23,931 nt of DNA from Sutterella sp. GTDB lineage: Bacteria; Pseudomonadota; Gammaproteobacteria; Burkholderiales; Burkholderiaceae_F. The notes under the pieces are model-generated. The model was not told where the DNA came from and searched no databases. It worked only from the letters and a program-made list of their open reading frames with translations. The position numbers and the translations under genes were made by a program. Of this stretch, positions 13,912 through 21,935 are shown piece after piece (within the stretch, counting starts at the first letter, position 1; each line of letters begins with the position of its first letter). Location: NCBI GenBank assembly GCA_020025955.1, contig JAHHRF010000027.1, positions 1 to 23,931 of the forward strand, given 5' to 3'.

Positions 13912-15456
13912 TTACTGGGCGTCGGTGCTAATCACCACGGGCATCACTGCCAAGGGCGACGGAACGTCAAAATGTTCCTGCGCTTTGGGTAACGCCGTCA
14001 CGTCTTCAGTGGGGGCGGCCTCGGGCACCGCCTCGGGCTGAGCCTCCGCTGCGAGTCGTTCCGCGGGCGTTAAATCTTCATCAATCAAGGTGCCATTTTC
14101 AATACGAATATGGTCCGGCTGACGATCAATGACGTGCGCGCCCGCCTTCAAAGCAAGTCGCCCGGTTTCCCCGCGCAAATCAAAGCGGGTTTCGGCCTTG
14201 GCTAAGTGTTCGGCCACCTGAAGGGCATCCGCCCCAAAGGCAAAGAGGCGTTTCGCGGCCGTGGAATAGGGCAACGGCGTCTTATATTTCTGCTGGAATA
14301 AGGCGTCCGTGTACTTCACTAACAAAGGCGAATCCGCAAAGTGTAAGCCGTTTAAATCATAGCTTAAGGTCATGGCGGTGGAACTCGTGCGCGGATCCCC
14401 AGGATTGGCGGTGGATGTGGCCCACACTTCCGTCTTTAAGGGAAGGAGGTTACGCACGAGGCTCGCCATACGGATATCGGTTGCCAGCAAGGCGACCTGG
14501 AAGTCCGAGGCGGACGTGGCCTCTTGGGCACGAACCTTATCTTTCCAACGCTTTAAACGACGCTCACGCGTCTTTTCATCCAAATTGGGCGCAGCCAAAA
14601 TACTTTGACGCTCTTCGTTGAGGGCCTGGCGGTCTTCGTCGGAGAGTTTCGCGGCTAACGTGTCACGTAACGCCTTCATTTCTTCGGGCGTATCCACATA
14701 AAAGCGCGTAAAGGGGACGCCTTCTTGGAGGAGTACCGATTCATAGCCCTGGGCTAAACGCTCTTCATGGGGCGAATGCATGGCAATGATCGCCACCGAT
14801 AACGGGGCGGCATCGGGCGTTTTGTCGAGCTCTTGTCGTGCCTCACGAATGGCTAACGCCGCCACATCACGGGCTTCGTTTTCCGTTGAAATCCCCATCA
14901 TCGTGAGCCCCATCGGCGTGGGCTGGGCGCTTTCCACAATGTTTAACGCCAAGACCGGAAGGGGAAGCATGGGGAGTTTTGCCAAGGCTTCGACTTGACG
15001 CTTTTCAATGGGGCCAATCACTAAGTTGGCACCCGCCATGACGGCGGCGTCCAATTGATCTTGAAGGGTGACGTTCTCAGGCGCTTCAATCTGCAAGACG
15101 CGCACCGGGGGCTGGGCGTTTTCCCCCGCGGCCACCACGCCATTGGCGACGATTTTCGCTGCGGCCAACACGGGCGACCCATCGGGCGGCATTAAAAAGG
15201 CGACCGTCATCGCATATTCGGGGGCCGGCGCAAAGGGATCCAGCACCGCCTCCTGGTTGGGTAAGGTGTGCGAGGCCGCCGTGAGCACGTCCGTTAACAT
15301 CCCTTCTTTTTCTTCGGGAGTGTCGGGCGTGATGGCAACGGCTGGGACTTCTTCAATCGGCGAGAGGGGCGAAAGCGGGGTTTCTTCCGCCTGAGCGCTT
15401 ACGGCGACCAAAAGAGTCGATACAATCAATGAACGGATAACAGACGGAATAGTCAC
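13912..15456 (-). CDS. lpoA: LpoA-like penicillin-binding protein activator (LppC family, periplasmic)
   Basis: LpoA in E. coli is an outer-membrane lipoprotein that activates the synthase PBP1A. This 514-residue product has an N-terminal signal (IRSLIVSTLLVAVSAQAEE), a Pro/Glu-rich linker and then a periplasmic-binding-protein-like fold: VAFLMPPDGSPVLAAAKIVANG, GANLVIGPIEKRQVEALA, and VWATSTANPGDPRTSS near the end of the second lobe. It lacks the N-terminal TPR-like domain of E. coli LpoA and has no lipobox cysteine. The GTG at 15454-15456, with GGAA seven bases upstream, gives a normal signal peptide; the longer frame to 15498 would bury it. It is divergent from rsmI, as yraM and yraL are in E. 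coli, which supports the family call. The precise PBP partner is unknown. Confidence 0.82.
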   Translation of the reverse strand: MTIPSVIRSLIVSTLLVAVSAQAEETPLSPLSPIEEVPAVAITPDTPEEKEGMLTDVLTAASHTLPNQEAVLDPFAPAPEYAMTVAFLMPPDGSPVLAAAKIVANGVVAAGENAQPPVRVLQIEAPENVTLQDQLDAAVMAGANLVIGPIEKRQVEALAKLPMLPLPVLALNIVESAQPTPMGLTMMGISTENEARDVAALAIREARQELDKTPDAAPLSVAIIAMHSPHEERLAQGYESVLLQEGVPFTRFYVDTPEEMKALRDTLAAKLSDEDRQALNEERQSILAAPNLDEKTRERRLKRWKDKVRAQEATSASDFQVALLATDIRMASLVRNLLPLKTEVWATSTANPGDPRTSSTAMTLSYDLNGLHFADSPLLVKYTDALFQQKYKTPLPYSTAAKRLFAFGADALQVAEHLAKAETRFDLRGETGRLALKAGAHVIDRQPDHIRIENGTLIDEDLTPAERLAAEAQPEAVPEAAPTEDVTALPKAQEHFDVPSPLAVMPVVISTDAQ

Positions 15457-15496
15457 GATGGAATTCCAAAACGAAACGTGGATCTCAAATACGCTC

Positions 15497-16357
15497 ATGC
15501 AAACGGCGGGGTTAGAAACCCAATCGATGCCAACGGGCGCCCTCTATATTGTGGGCTTACCCATTGGTAACTTGGGTGACATTACCCTGCGCGCCTTATG
15601 GACGCTTGCCAAAGCGGATCGCATCGCGGCGGAGGATACGCGCGAAACCCGAAAGTTGTTAGACAAGTTCGGGATCAACAAGCCCTTGGTCTCTGTGCGA
15701 GAACACAACGAGCGTGAAGGCGCACAACGCCTGATCGAAAGCTTGGACGCAGGTGAGCGCATTGCTTTAGTGACGGATGCGGGTACGCCGTGTGTCTCCG
15801 ACCCGGGCGCGAAAGTGGTGCATTCCGTTAGAAAAGCGGGTTTTACTATTGTACCCGTACCCGGCGCCTCTGCAGTGGTTACGGCGCTCTCGGCGTCTGG
15901 CTTGTCGGGACAAGGGTTCAGTTTTGTGGGGTTTGTGCCCCCGCAAACGAAGGCCCGTCGCACAGCTCTGACAAAGTGGCTCAGTCGCGCGGAGCCCTTC
16001 GTGCTTTACGAGGCGCCGCACCGTGTGGTGGACTTGTTGAAAGACTTGGCCGCGCTCTCTAGCCCCGGTCGCCACATTGTGGTGGCGCGTGAAATCACGA
16101 AAAAATTTGAAACGTTTTCGTCGATGACGGCTGACGAATTAGCCACGTGGGCAGAGAACCATCAGCCCCGTGGGGAATACGTCATTTTGATTGACGAAGA
16201 AGTGGAAGTCGAGGACGGCCTTTCGGAAGAGACCTTACGCTGGTTAGAGGTGCTAAAGCCGCTCCTTCCCGCGTCGAAACTCTCGGCCGCTGCCGCCAAA
16301 GTGACGGGGCAAAAGCGTGATGTCTTTTATAAGCGCTTAAGTGGGCAAGACGAGTAA
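15497..16357 (+). CDS. rsmI: 16S rRNA (cytidine-1402-2'-O)-methyltransferase RsmI
   Basis: RsmI methylates the ribose of C1402 in the decoding centre, together with RsmH which methylates the base. The product has the tetrapyrrole-methylase-fold motifs YIVGLPIGNLGDITLRAL, AEDTRETRKLL, ALVTDAGTPCVSDPG, VPVPGASAVVTALSASGL, FVGFVPP and YEAPHRVV. From the ATG at 15497 it is 286 residues, equal to E. coli. An earlier ATG at 15458, with GGA nine bases upstream, would add 13 residues and place its start one base from the divergent lpoA start, leaving no room for promoters. ATG 15529 is a third option. A bidirectional terminator follows at 16390-16433. Confidence 0.93.
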   Translation: MQTAGLETQSMPTGALYIVGLPIGNLGDITLRALWTLAKADRIAAEDTRETRKLLDKFGINKPLVSVREHNEREGAQRLIESLDAGERIALVTDAGTPCVSDPGAKVVHSVRKAGFTIVPVPGASAVVTALSASGLSGQGFSFVGFVPPQTKARRTALTKWLSRAEPFVLYEAPHRVVDLLKDLAALSSPGRHIVVAREITKKFETFSSMTADELATWAENHQPRGEYVILIDEEVEVEDGLSEETLRWLEVLKPLLPASKLSAAAAKVTGQKRDVFYKRLSGQDE

Positions 16358-16389
16358 TCAAAAAGCGTTTTGTCGCTCAAAGGCGACGA

Positions 16390-16433
16390 AAAAAAAGTCG
16401 ACCCTCGGATTCGATACCGGGTCGACTTTTTTT
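16390..16433. terminator. Bidirectional terminator between rsmI and the CBS-domain gene
   Basis: A perfect 15-bp stem (AAAAAAAGTCGACCC with GGGTCGACTTTTTTT) closes a 14-base loop. A-runs and T-runs on either side suit both convergent genes. It contains the 16-base core CGACCCTCGGATTCGA also present in the terminator at 3265-3307, and both are followed by GTCT. Confidence 0.9.
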
Positions 16434-16452
16434 GTCTTTGGCGTATTTGTGT

Positions 16453-16911
16453 TTATTCCGAACGCAAGGCCACTTCGCGGGTCTTGGAGGAATGGATGTT
16501 ACGCACCAAGCTATCCAACAAGGTGGACAACTCTTCAATTAAGTTGGAGTTTGAAATAACCGCCACCAACTTGCCGTCTTCATCCACGATGGGCAAACGG
16601 CGAATCCCGAATTCACGCATGCGCGCTAAGGCCACCACCATGTTTTCATCGGTGTAGGCGGTCACGACGGGGGTCGTCATCACGTCTTCAACCTTTAAGG
16701 CGTCCGCATCACGGCCCAGGGCGATCACTTCAATGGCGAGGTCGCGGTCCGTAATCATGCCGATCGGTACGTGGTGTTCGTCCACCACAACCAAACTGCC
16801 CACATGCTCGGTGCGCATTTGCTTGGCGCAGTCCTTGATGCTTTTGTTGGGTTCGATCGTGGCGACTTTTTGCACCGCCATATCAATGACTTTCATCGAT
16901 CGGGTTCTCAT
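16453..16911 (-). CDS. Tandem CBS-domain protein
   Basis: The 152-residue product consists of two CBS domains, about residues 8-64 (VATIEPNKSIKDCAKQM ... IGMITDRDLAIEVIA) and 74-130 (VEDVMTTPVVTAYTDENMVV ... RRLPIVDEDGKLVAVISNSN). Such pairs fold as a Bateman module and usually bind adenine nucleotides. The protein has no other domain, so it may act as a separate regulatory subunit or energy sensor. Its partner is not visible here. ATG with GAGGAA five bases upstream is a clear start. It is convergent with rsmI and lies 113 bp downstream of ttcA on the same strand, with a GTGTTCT/AGAACAC hairpin (16935-16955) between them that lacks a T-run. Confidence 0.88.
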   Translation of the reverse strand: MRTRSMKVIDMAVQKVATIEPNKSIKDCAKQMRTEHVGSLVVVDEHHVPIGMITDRDLAIEVIALGRDADALKVEDVMTTPVVTAYTDENMVVALARMREFGIRRLPIVDEDGKLVAVISNSNLIEELSTLLDSLVRNIHSSKTREVALRSE

Positions 16912-17024
16912 TGGTATTCCTCATTGGTTGTCAGGTGTTCTGGCTTCAAGAACACAGCAGGTCATTTAGTTTGTTCTACAGATTCTAGCGAAACCCATTC
17001 GTGCTGTCTTAGCGCAGAGCGGGA

Positions 17025-17969
17025 TTAAAGCTCATCGGCGTCATTATCGGCCCCGGCCGTCGGGTCAAAGCGTTGGTGCTCAAACGTGGTGAAGTTATAC
17101 AAACGCTTATCCATGAGGTGCGAGGGGCTCACGCGCGTGGCACTCATGAAGAGGTTGTAGACGCGCCCGGGGAAGGCTTTGTCCCACTCGCGAATCAAGG
17201 CTTTCATCTCTTGGCGCTTCTGGTTTTGCTGGGCATCGCACATCCCCTTGCCAATCACGGGGTGGTTGCGAATGCGGCTGAATTTCTCCGTTTCGTATTC
17301 ACGCACGTAGGCAAGCGGTCGGATGACAATGTTTTTCCCATTGTCGGCACGGAGCACCGGCGGCATCGTCTTTAAGCGACCGCCATAGAACTGATTCAAA
17401 AGGAGCGTGGCGACGATGTCATCCATGTGGTGCCCGAGGGCAATCTTGTTGCAGCCCAGTTCATCGGCCACGCGGTACAAAATCCCACGACGAAGGCGTG
17501 CACAGAGCGAACAGACGTTGCGGCCCGACGGGATCAGGCGACGCACGATGGAATAGGTGTCCTGATCTTCAATGTGCCACTTCACGCCAATTTGCTCGAA
17601 GTAGGCGGCCAATTCATCACGACGAAACTCTGGGATGTGCTGGTCTAAGTTCACCGCCACCAAATCAAAGTGGATGGGGGCGCGCTTCTGCAGTGTCATC
17701 AACACGTCTAAGAGCACGTAGCTATCTTTCCCGCCCGACATGGCGACCATCACCTTGTCGCCGTCTTCGATCATGTTGTAGTCCGTGATGGCTTGTGCCG
17801 TTAAGCGCACTAAACGCTTTTCGAGCTTTTTCACCGCGACCGACTTCTTATTGCGGGCGCTCATCCCCATCTGACGCGTGTCTTTGTCTTTGCGAAGGAT
17901 TTCGTCAGGTTCCGCACTGGGGTCGCTATCGATATGGGAACGAATGAATTCAATGGGTTGGTTGGCCAT
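17025..17969 (-). CDS. ttcA: tRNA 2-thiocytidine(32) synthetase TtcA
   Basis: TtcA adds sulfur to cytidine 32 of certain tRNAs, using ATP and an oxygen-labile 4Fe-4S cluster. The 314-residue product has the PP-loop SGGKDS (78-83) and cysteines at C153 and C156 (NVCSLCARLRRG) and C244 (GMCDAQQNQKR), the three cluster ligands expected for the family. LGHHMDD and the RPLAYVRE segment are also typical. A roughly 50-residue charged N-terminal extension precedes the core, as in many betaproteobacterial homologues. It lies 29 bp after the folB-like gene on the same strand, a pairing I recall from other betaproteobacteria. The ribosome-binding site is weak. Confidence 0.95.
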   Translation of the reverse strand: MANQPIEFIRSHIDSDPSAEPDEILRKDKDTRQMGMSARNKKSVAVKKLEKRLVRLTAQAITDYNMIEDGDKVMVAMSGGKDSYVLLDVLMTLQKRAPIHFDLVAVNLDQHIPEFRRDELAAYFEQIGVKWHIEDQDTYSIVRRLIPSGRNVCSLCARLRRGILYRVADELGCNKIALGHHMDDIVATLLLNQFYGGRLKTMPPVLRADNGKNIVIRPLAYVREYETEKFSRIRNHPVIGKGMCDAQQNQKRQEMKALIREWDKAFPGRVYNLFMSATRVSPSHLMDKRLYNFTTFEHQRFDPTAGADNDADEL

Positions 17970-17998
17970 AAGGGCGCCTATGTTGGAAAAAGAGGGAG

Positions 17999-18343
17999 TT
18001 AGGGGGCAAATCGCCAGAGTTCAACGCCAGCGGCCTCGACCGTGTCGTAGGCGTCGGGCTTGGTGGTTTGTACGCGCACACAGCGGACCACGGGGTCCGT
18101 GAGGAGCGTCTCGGCAATACGCTTAGCTGCCGTTTCTTGCAAAACCACGTGACCCGTTTGAAAGGCGGCTTGGGCGGCCTCCACTAAACGGTCGTAATTA
18201 AAGGCGTTATCGAGCGAATCACCGTCACCTTGTTGGGTGACCCAGACGTCGCAGTCAACGAGTACACGTTGCGGGGCGTCGTATTCATGGGCATAGGCCC
18301 CCACCATGACCTGAAGTTCCAGGGCACGAATAAAGAGGTGCAT
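17999..18343 (-). CDS. folB: Dihydroneopterin aldolase-like protein
   Basis: FolB cleaves dihydroneopterin to 6-hydroxymethyl-dihydropterin and glycolaldehyde in folate synthesis. The short product has the single-domain tunnelling fold signatures MHLFIRALELQVMVGAYAHE (with the expected active-site Glu after GAYAH), NYDRLVEAAQ (conserved Tyr) and TTKPDAYDTVEAAGVELWR (conserved Lys). From the ATG at 18343 it has 114 residues, close to the family. The same frame extends to a TTG at 18406 and an ATG at 18379, but those added residues do not resemble the family. No strong ribosome-binding site marks any start. It is probably co-transcribed with ttcA, 29 bp downstream. An epimerase role instead of aldolase is possible. 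Confidence 0.82.
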   Translation of the reverse strand: MHLFIRALELQVMVGAYAHEYDAPQRVLVDCDVWVTQQGDGDSLDNAFNYDRLVEAAQAAFQTGHVVLQETAAKRIAETLLTDPVVRCVRVQTTKPDAYDTVEAAGVELWRFAP

Positions 18344-18484
18344 GAGGGCAGGATTATCACTGTAGCCAGGAATAAACATCAGAGTCGTCACGGGAAAAGG
18401 CGTCAAAGGATTGGGTCCGTTCGGTGGGCAAAGGGTGTTAGACTCCTAAGCTCACTGGATTGATTTTTTCGTTAACGGACGCCT

Positions 18485-18676
18485 ATGCGCTGGATTATTG
18501 TCTTTTTTGCCGTTTTAGTGCTCGTGATTGGCTTTATGCCGACCTTGCGCCGTTTTGGCTTGGGGCGTTTGCCTGGCGACATCTACTTTAAAATCGGGCG
18601 TTTTGAAGTCGAAATCCCGCTCATGAGCACCTTGATCTTGGCGGCGGTGATTATGATAGTGGCGAAAATACTTTGA
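18485..18676 (+). CDS. DUF2905 small membrane protein
   Basis: This 63-residue protein has two hydrophobic segments, residues 3-20 (WIIVFFAVLVLVIGFMP) and 44-63 (IPLMSTLILAAVIMIVAKIL), around the conserved GLGRLPGDIYFKIG loop that defines the DUF2905 family. Its function is unknown. Start ATG has a modest GGA upstream. It is divergent from the folB-like gene and convergent with cca, so it stands alone as a transcription unit. Confidence 0.85.
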   Translation: MRWIIVFFAVLVLVIGFMPTLRRFGLGRLPGDIYFKIGRFEVEIPLMSTLILAAVIMIVAKIL

Positions 18677-18730
18677 TGTGCTCGCTAACGCCCGAAAAAG
18701 CGTCAGAGGGCTACGTCGTTTTCTCGTTGT

Positions 18731-19807
18731 TTAAATCTCAAGCGCATCCAAACGCGCTTGACGGATCAAAGTCGGAATGTCGCGAGGCGTTTCGGCTTTT
18801 TTTGCAATGGCGCCGGCGTCCACCGACTGCCACCGCGTGCGTGCCGCTTCCCACCGAGTGGTGTCACCCCCAAGAAAGCGTGTGAGCGCTTCTAAGCGCA
18901 TAAAGCGCTCTGGGCGACGTAGCACGTCTAGCGTCTCCAAGAGGGGCGCACAGTCTTTGAGCGTCGAGACCGCAGGCAAAGCGCCGCCCACACGCTCACA
19001 CATCCCCACAAAGTCCGATACGCTTTTGGGGACGCGAAGGCGTTCGAGCGTCTTTAAAAAGGTGGAGTCAAACGTTGCCTCAATCGCTAAGAGCGCCATA
19101 CGACTCTCAAGGTCTAATTGGCTTTGGGCTGCGCGATCCAGCAAGCCACACGTCTCATGCCCTGTGGGAAGTCCCACGAGCACGCGTTTCGTGAGCCCAA
19201 TCGCCGCTACCGTCTCAAGAAAGGCGCTCGGGTGCGCGCTCATCAAGGCGCGCTCCATTTCTTTGAAAACGCGCTCCGCCACTAAGTGGTCCGCCTCGCC
19301 CGAGGTGACCATGTCACGCATCAATTGGAGCGTTTCAGGGGCAATGCTAAAGCCAGGAAGTTTAGAGCGCAGGCGCGCTACACGAAGGAGGCGCACGGGG
19401 TCTTCGCTAAAGGCGGGACTCACATGACGAAAGATGCGTGTCTTTAAGTCGGCTTCACCCCCATAGGGGTCAATGAGGTGACCGTCGTCGTCCATGGCGA
19501 TGGCGTTAACCGTTAAGTCACGACGGCGAAGGTCGTCTTCGAGTGTGACGCTCGGGTCCGCATGAAACACAAAGCCGTGGTAGCCAGGCGCCGTTTTCCG
19601 CTCCGTCCTGGCAAGGGCATACTCTTCGTGCGTTTTGGGGTGCAAGAAGACCGGAAAGTCTTTCCCGACGGGCAAAAAACCGGCCTCAATCATGTCTTCC
19701 GGGCGCGCGCCCACCACGACCCAATCGCGATCGCTCTCAGGAATCGATTGCCCCGCGTCGCGAAGCAGCTGGTCACGCACATAGCCCCCAACGATATAAG
19801 TTTTCAC
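18731..19807 (-). CDS. cca: CCA-adding enzyme (tRNA nucleotidyltransferase), without HD domain
   Basis: Cca adds or repairs the 3' CCA of tRNA. The product has the class II nucleotidyltransferase features GGYVRD, the catalytic DRDW pair, RRDLTVNAIAMD and EDPVRLLRVARLRSKLPGF. At about 358 residues it is shorter than E. coli Cca (412), and I see no HD phosphohydrolase motif in the C-terminal half, so the extra phosphatase and phosphodiesterase activities are probably absent. I prefer the GTG at 19805-19807, since GGGAG sits about eight bases before it and VKTYIVGGYVRD aligns with MKIYLVGGAVRD. The alternative ATG at 19822 overlaps the slt stop by one base (TAATG) but lacks a ribosome-binding site. 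It is in an operon with slt. Confidence 0.93.
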   Translation of the reverse strand: MKTYIVGGYVRDQLLRDAGQSIPESDRDWVVVGARPEDMIEAGFLPVGKDFPVFLHPKTHEEYALARTERKTAPGYHGFVFHADPSVTLEDDLRRRDLTVNAIAMDDDGHLIDPYGGEADLKTRIFRHVSPAFSEDPVRLLRVARLRSKLPGFSIAPETLQLMRDMVTSGEADHLVAERVFKEMERALMSAHPSAFLETVAAIGLTKRVLVGLPTGHETCGLLDRAAQSQLDLESRMALLAIEATFDSTFLKTLERLRVPKSVSDFVGMCERVGGALPAVSTLKDCAPLLETLDVLRRPERFMRLEALTRFLGGDTTRWEAARTRWQSVDAGAIAKKAETPRDIPTLIRQARLDALEI

Positions 19808-19821
19808 GTCTTTATCTCCCA

Positions 19822-21921
19822 TTAGGGTAAGGGGCTCGGGTGGTCCGCCTTGGGGGTGATTTTCCCCACGAGTTCCGTAAAGGCGGGCATCGTTTCACCC
19901 AAGGCTTGCGCATAGAGGTAACGGTTAAAGAAGACGTTTTTCACGTAACCACGGGTCTCGTAAAAGGGAATCGACTCAATGAAAATCGCGCTATCCATGG
20001 GGGCTTTGACTTGTGCACGCCAGGCGCTAGCACGGCGCGGCCCCGCGTTATAGGCGGCGGTGGCGAGCACCGTATCGCCTTCAAAGTTTTCTCGCAGCAT
20101 GGCTAAATACTGCGTCCCCAAGCGTACGTTCACATCGGGTTCAATCAACGTGGACGACTTAAAGTCGGTGTATTCAATTTTCTTCGCTAACCAATGCCCC
20201 GTCTGGGGCATGATTTGCATGAGCCCGACGGCCCCCACGCCCGAGTGCACGCGCTCCATAAAGCGCGACTCTTGACGGATGATCCCGTAGGTCCAGCTCG
20301 TGGGGATGCCGGCTTCTTGCGAGCGCAATTCCACGGTGCTTCGGTACGGCATCGGGAAGCGTTGATCAAAGAAGTCCCCCCGCGTGTGGGCTTTGAGACT
20401 GGTGTTAATCATGCGGTGGAGGTTTCCGTCGTTGCCCGCCAAGTGCGCGACTTGGGTCCATTGCGAGCGTGGCACTTTTCTCAGCGCCCAATTCCACTCA
20501 CGATGCCCTTCGCTATAGAGGTTCATGGCGTAGAAGGTGCGCGCACGAATAAAGCTCGGATCCTCGTTGTAGTGCGTTTGACGGGTTTCACTCACCGTCA
20601 CGGGTTCTTTCTGAATGGAGGGGAGCGCCGGGCGCTGTGCACTCGGCAACGCTTCACGGGCTAAGAGCCCGTAGAACGACCGGTTCTTCGCAATACGAGC
20701 AAACTGCTCATGAGCTTTGGTGATTTCGTTATGGTGCTTAAGCGCCACCCCATACCAATAGGTCCAGGTCTCTTCATGGCGTTGGGCAGGACTCATCGCT
20801 AAGAGCGTATTTTTTAAGCTCGTCCAGTGCCCCGCCCGCATATAGGCGCGCGCCGTCCACGCCAAGACGTCATCCTTGTTGGCGAGTAACGGGTGTGTAA
20901 AGAGCGCTTTACGGCAGTATTCGGGGGCTTTGGCGTTGAGCTCTGATGCGCTTTCGTGGCAGAGCGCAGCCCACAAGAGCCCTCGACGCTCACGGCTCAA
21001 ATACGTGCGGTTTTGCGTTAAGCGCTCCGCCGCACGGTCGTCATCCGTGCGAAGGAGTCGCAGCGTGAGCATTTCCAATTCAAAGCCTTTAGCTCGGCGC
21101 CCATACTTTTTGTCGTAGGCGACCGGGTTATGCAATAACGACTTGAGGCGGGCAGCGTTCATGGGGACGCGCTTCTTGGGGAGCGACTCCGTGAGTTGAC
21201 GAAGGCTCGTCCAACGGCGCTGTTGCGCAATGATTTTGAAGATTTCGTCCGTGTCACTGGGCTTTAATTCAATCATGCGCTGGGCGAGCGCCACCAACAC
21301 TTCCCCTTTGACGGGACGTGTGAGCATAAAGCCTTTGGCATCCGCGTAGAGCGATGGGGTTTTGGGCGCTAAATTTAAGACGTAGTACCAGCCACGCAGC
21401 GTCGTGTCATCTTGGTTCCACACTAAGCTGGCGTAGAGCGAATTGAATTGGGCTTTGTCGAGCTTTTTATTGAGCAGCAACAGGTAGTCCACCGTGGCGC
21501 GCTCACCCACATAAGTCCCCTTCTGGGAGCGAATAAAGTCCAGGAGCGCCTGGCGGTTCTCTGCCTCGTTGGGGGCTTTCTTTAGGGCATAATAAAGACG
21601 CCAGTATTCGACATAGTCTTCGAGCACATAGCCTTTTAAGGCTTCGCTCAATTGTTCCAACGCCTTGACGTCACCGCGACGGCGCGCTTGCTGTGCCTTT
21701 AAAAAGGCCGCCTGATAGTGCGCCTCCATTTCTTCGGGATTGGGTACCGCTTCGCTTTGGGTCTCAGGCGTGGTGACCGGGGTCGACTGCACGGCGCCCT
21801 CGCTCACGGGCGACGGGCTCGCACCGGGTTGCGGAGCAACGGGCGTGCTAGGTGAGTCCGTGGCCATCGCGGGCGCAAGCCCACTGGCCAAGAGCAAGGT
21901 CAGAGTCAGTGTTTTAATCAT
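19822..21921 (-). CDS. slt: Soluble lytic murein transglycosylase
   Basis: The enzyme cleaves the MurNAc-GlcNAc bond of peptidoglycan, forming 1,6-anhydro ends. The 699-residue product has a cleavable signal (MIKTLTLTLLLASGLAPAMA), a Pro/Ser-rich linker, a long alpha-helical superhelix (about 60-520) and a C-terminal SLT domain. That domain has IIRQESRF with the catalytic Glu, GAVGLMQIMPQTG, DVNVRLGTQYL and ATAAYNAGPRRA. This order matches E. coli Slt70. The frame can be read back to a TTG at 21948, but the ATG at 21921 gives a correct signal peptide. It lies immediately upstream of cca and divergent from the cyclo-ligase gene, with only 14 bp between starts. Confidence 0.93.
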   Translation of the reverse strand: MIKTLTLTLLLASGLAPAMATDSPSTPVAPQPGASPSPVSEGAVQSTPVTTPETQSEAVPNPEEMEAHYQAAFLKAQQARRRGDVKALEQLSEALKGYVLEDYVEYWRLYYALKKAPNEAENRQALLDFIRSQKGTYVGERATVDYLLLLNKKLDKAQFNSLYASLVWNQDDTTLRGWYYVLNLAPKTPSLYADAKGFMLTRPVKGEVLVALAQRMIELKPSDTDEIFKIIAQQRRWTSLRQLTESLPKKRVPMNAARLKSLLHNPVAYDKKYGRRAKGFELEMLTLRLLRTDDDRAAERLTQNRTYLSRERRGLLWAALCHESASELNAKAPEYCRKALFTHPLLANKDDVLAWTARAYMRAGHWTSLKNTLLAMSPAQRHEETWTYWYGVALKHHNEITKAHEQFARIAKNRSFYGLLAREALPSAQRPALPSIQKEPVTVSETRQTHYNEDPSFIRARTFYAMNLYSEGHREWNWALRKVPRSQWTQVAHLAGNDGNLHRMINTSLKAHTRGDFFDQRFPMPYRSTVELRSQEAGIPTSWTYGIIRQESRFMERVHSGVGAVGLMQIMPQTGHWLAKKIEYTDFKSSTLIEPDVNVRLGTQYLAMLRENFEGDTVLATAAYNAGPRRASAWRAQVKAPMDSAIFIESIPFYETRGYVKNVFFNRYLYAQALGETMPAFTELVGKITPKADHPSPLP

Positions 21922-21935
21922 GCGGTACGGCGTGG

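Noticed and set aside
16935..16955. GTGTTCT/AGAACAC hairpin downstream of ttcA as a terminator
   Set aside because: The stem is only 7 bp and no T-run follows on the minus strand; an operator for the CBS-domain gene is equally possible, so it is not called.
18777..19427. 216-residue Ser/Arg-rich frame antisense to cca
   Set aside because: Composition is a reverse-complement artefact of the Cca coding sequence, with no domains.
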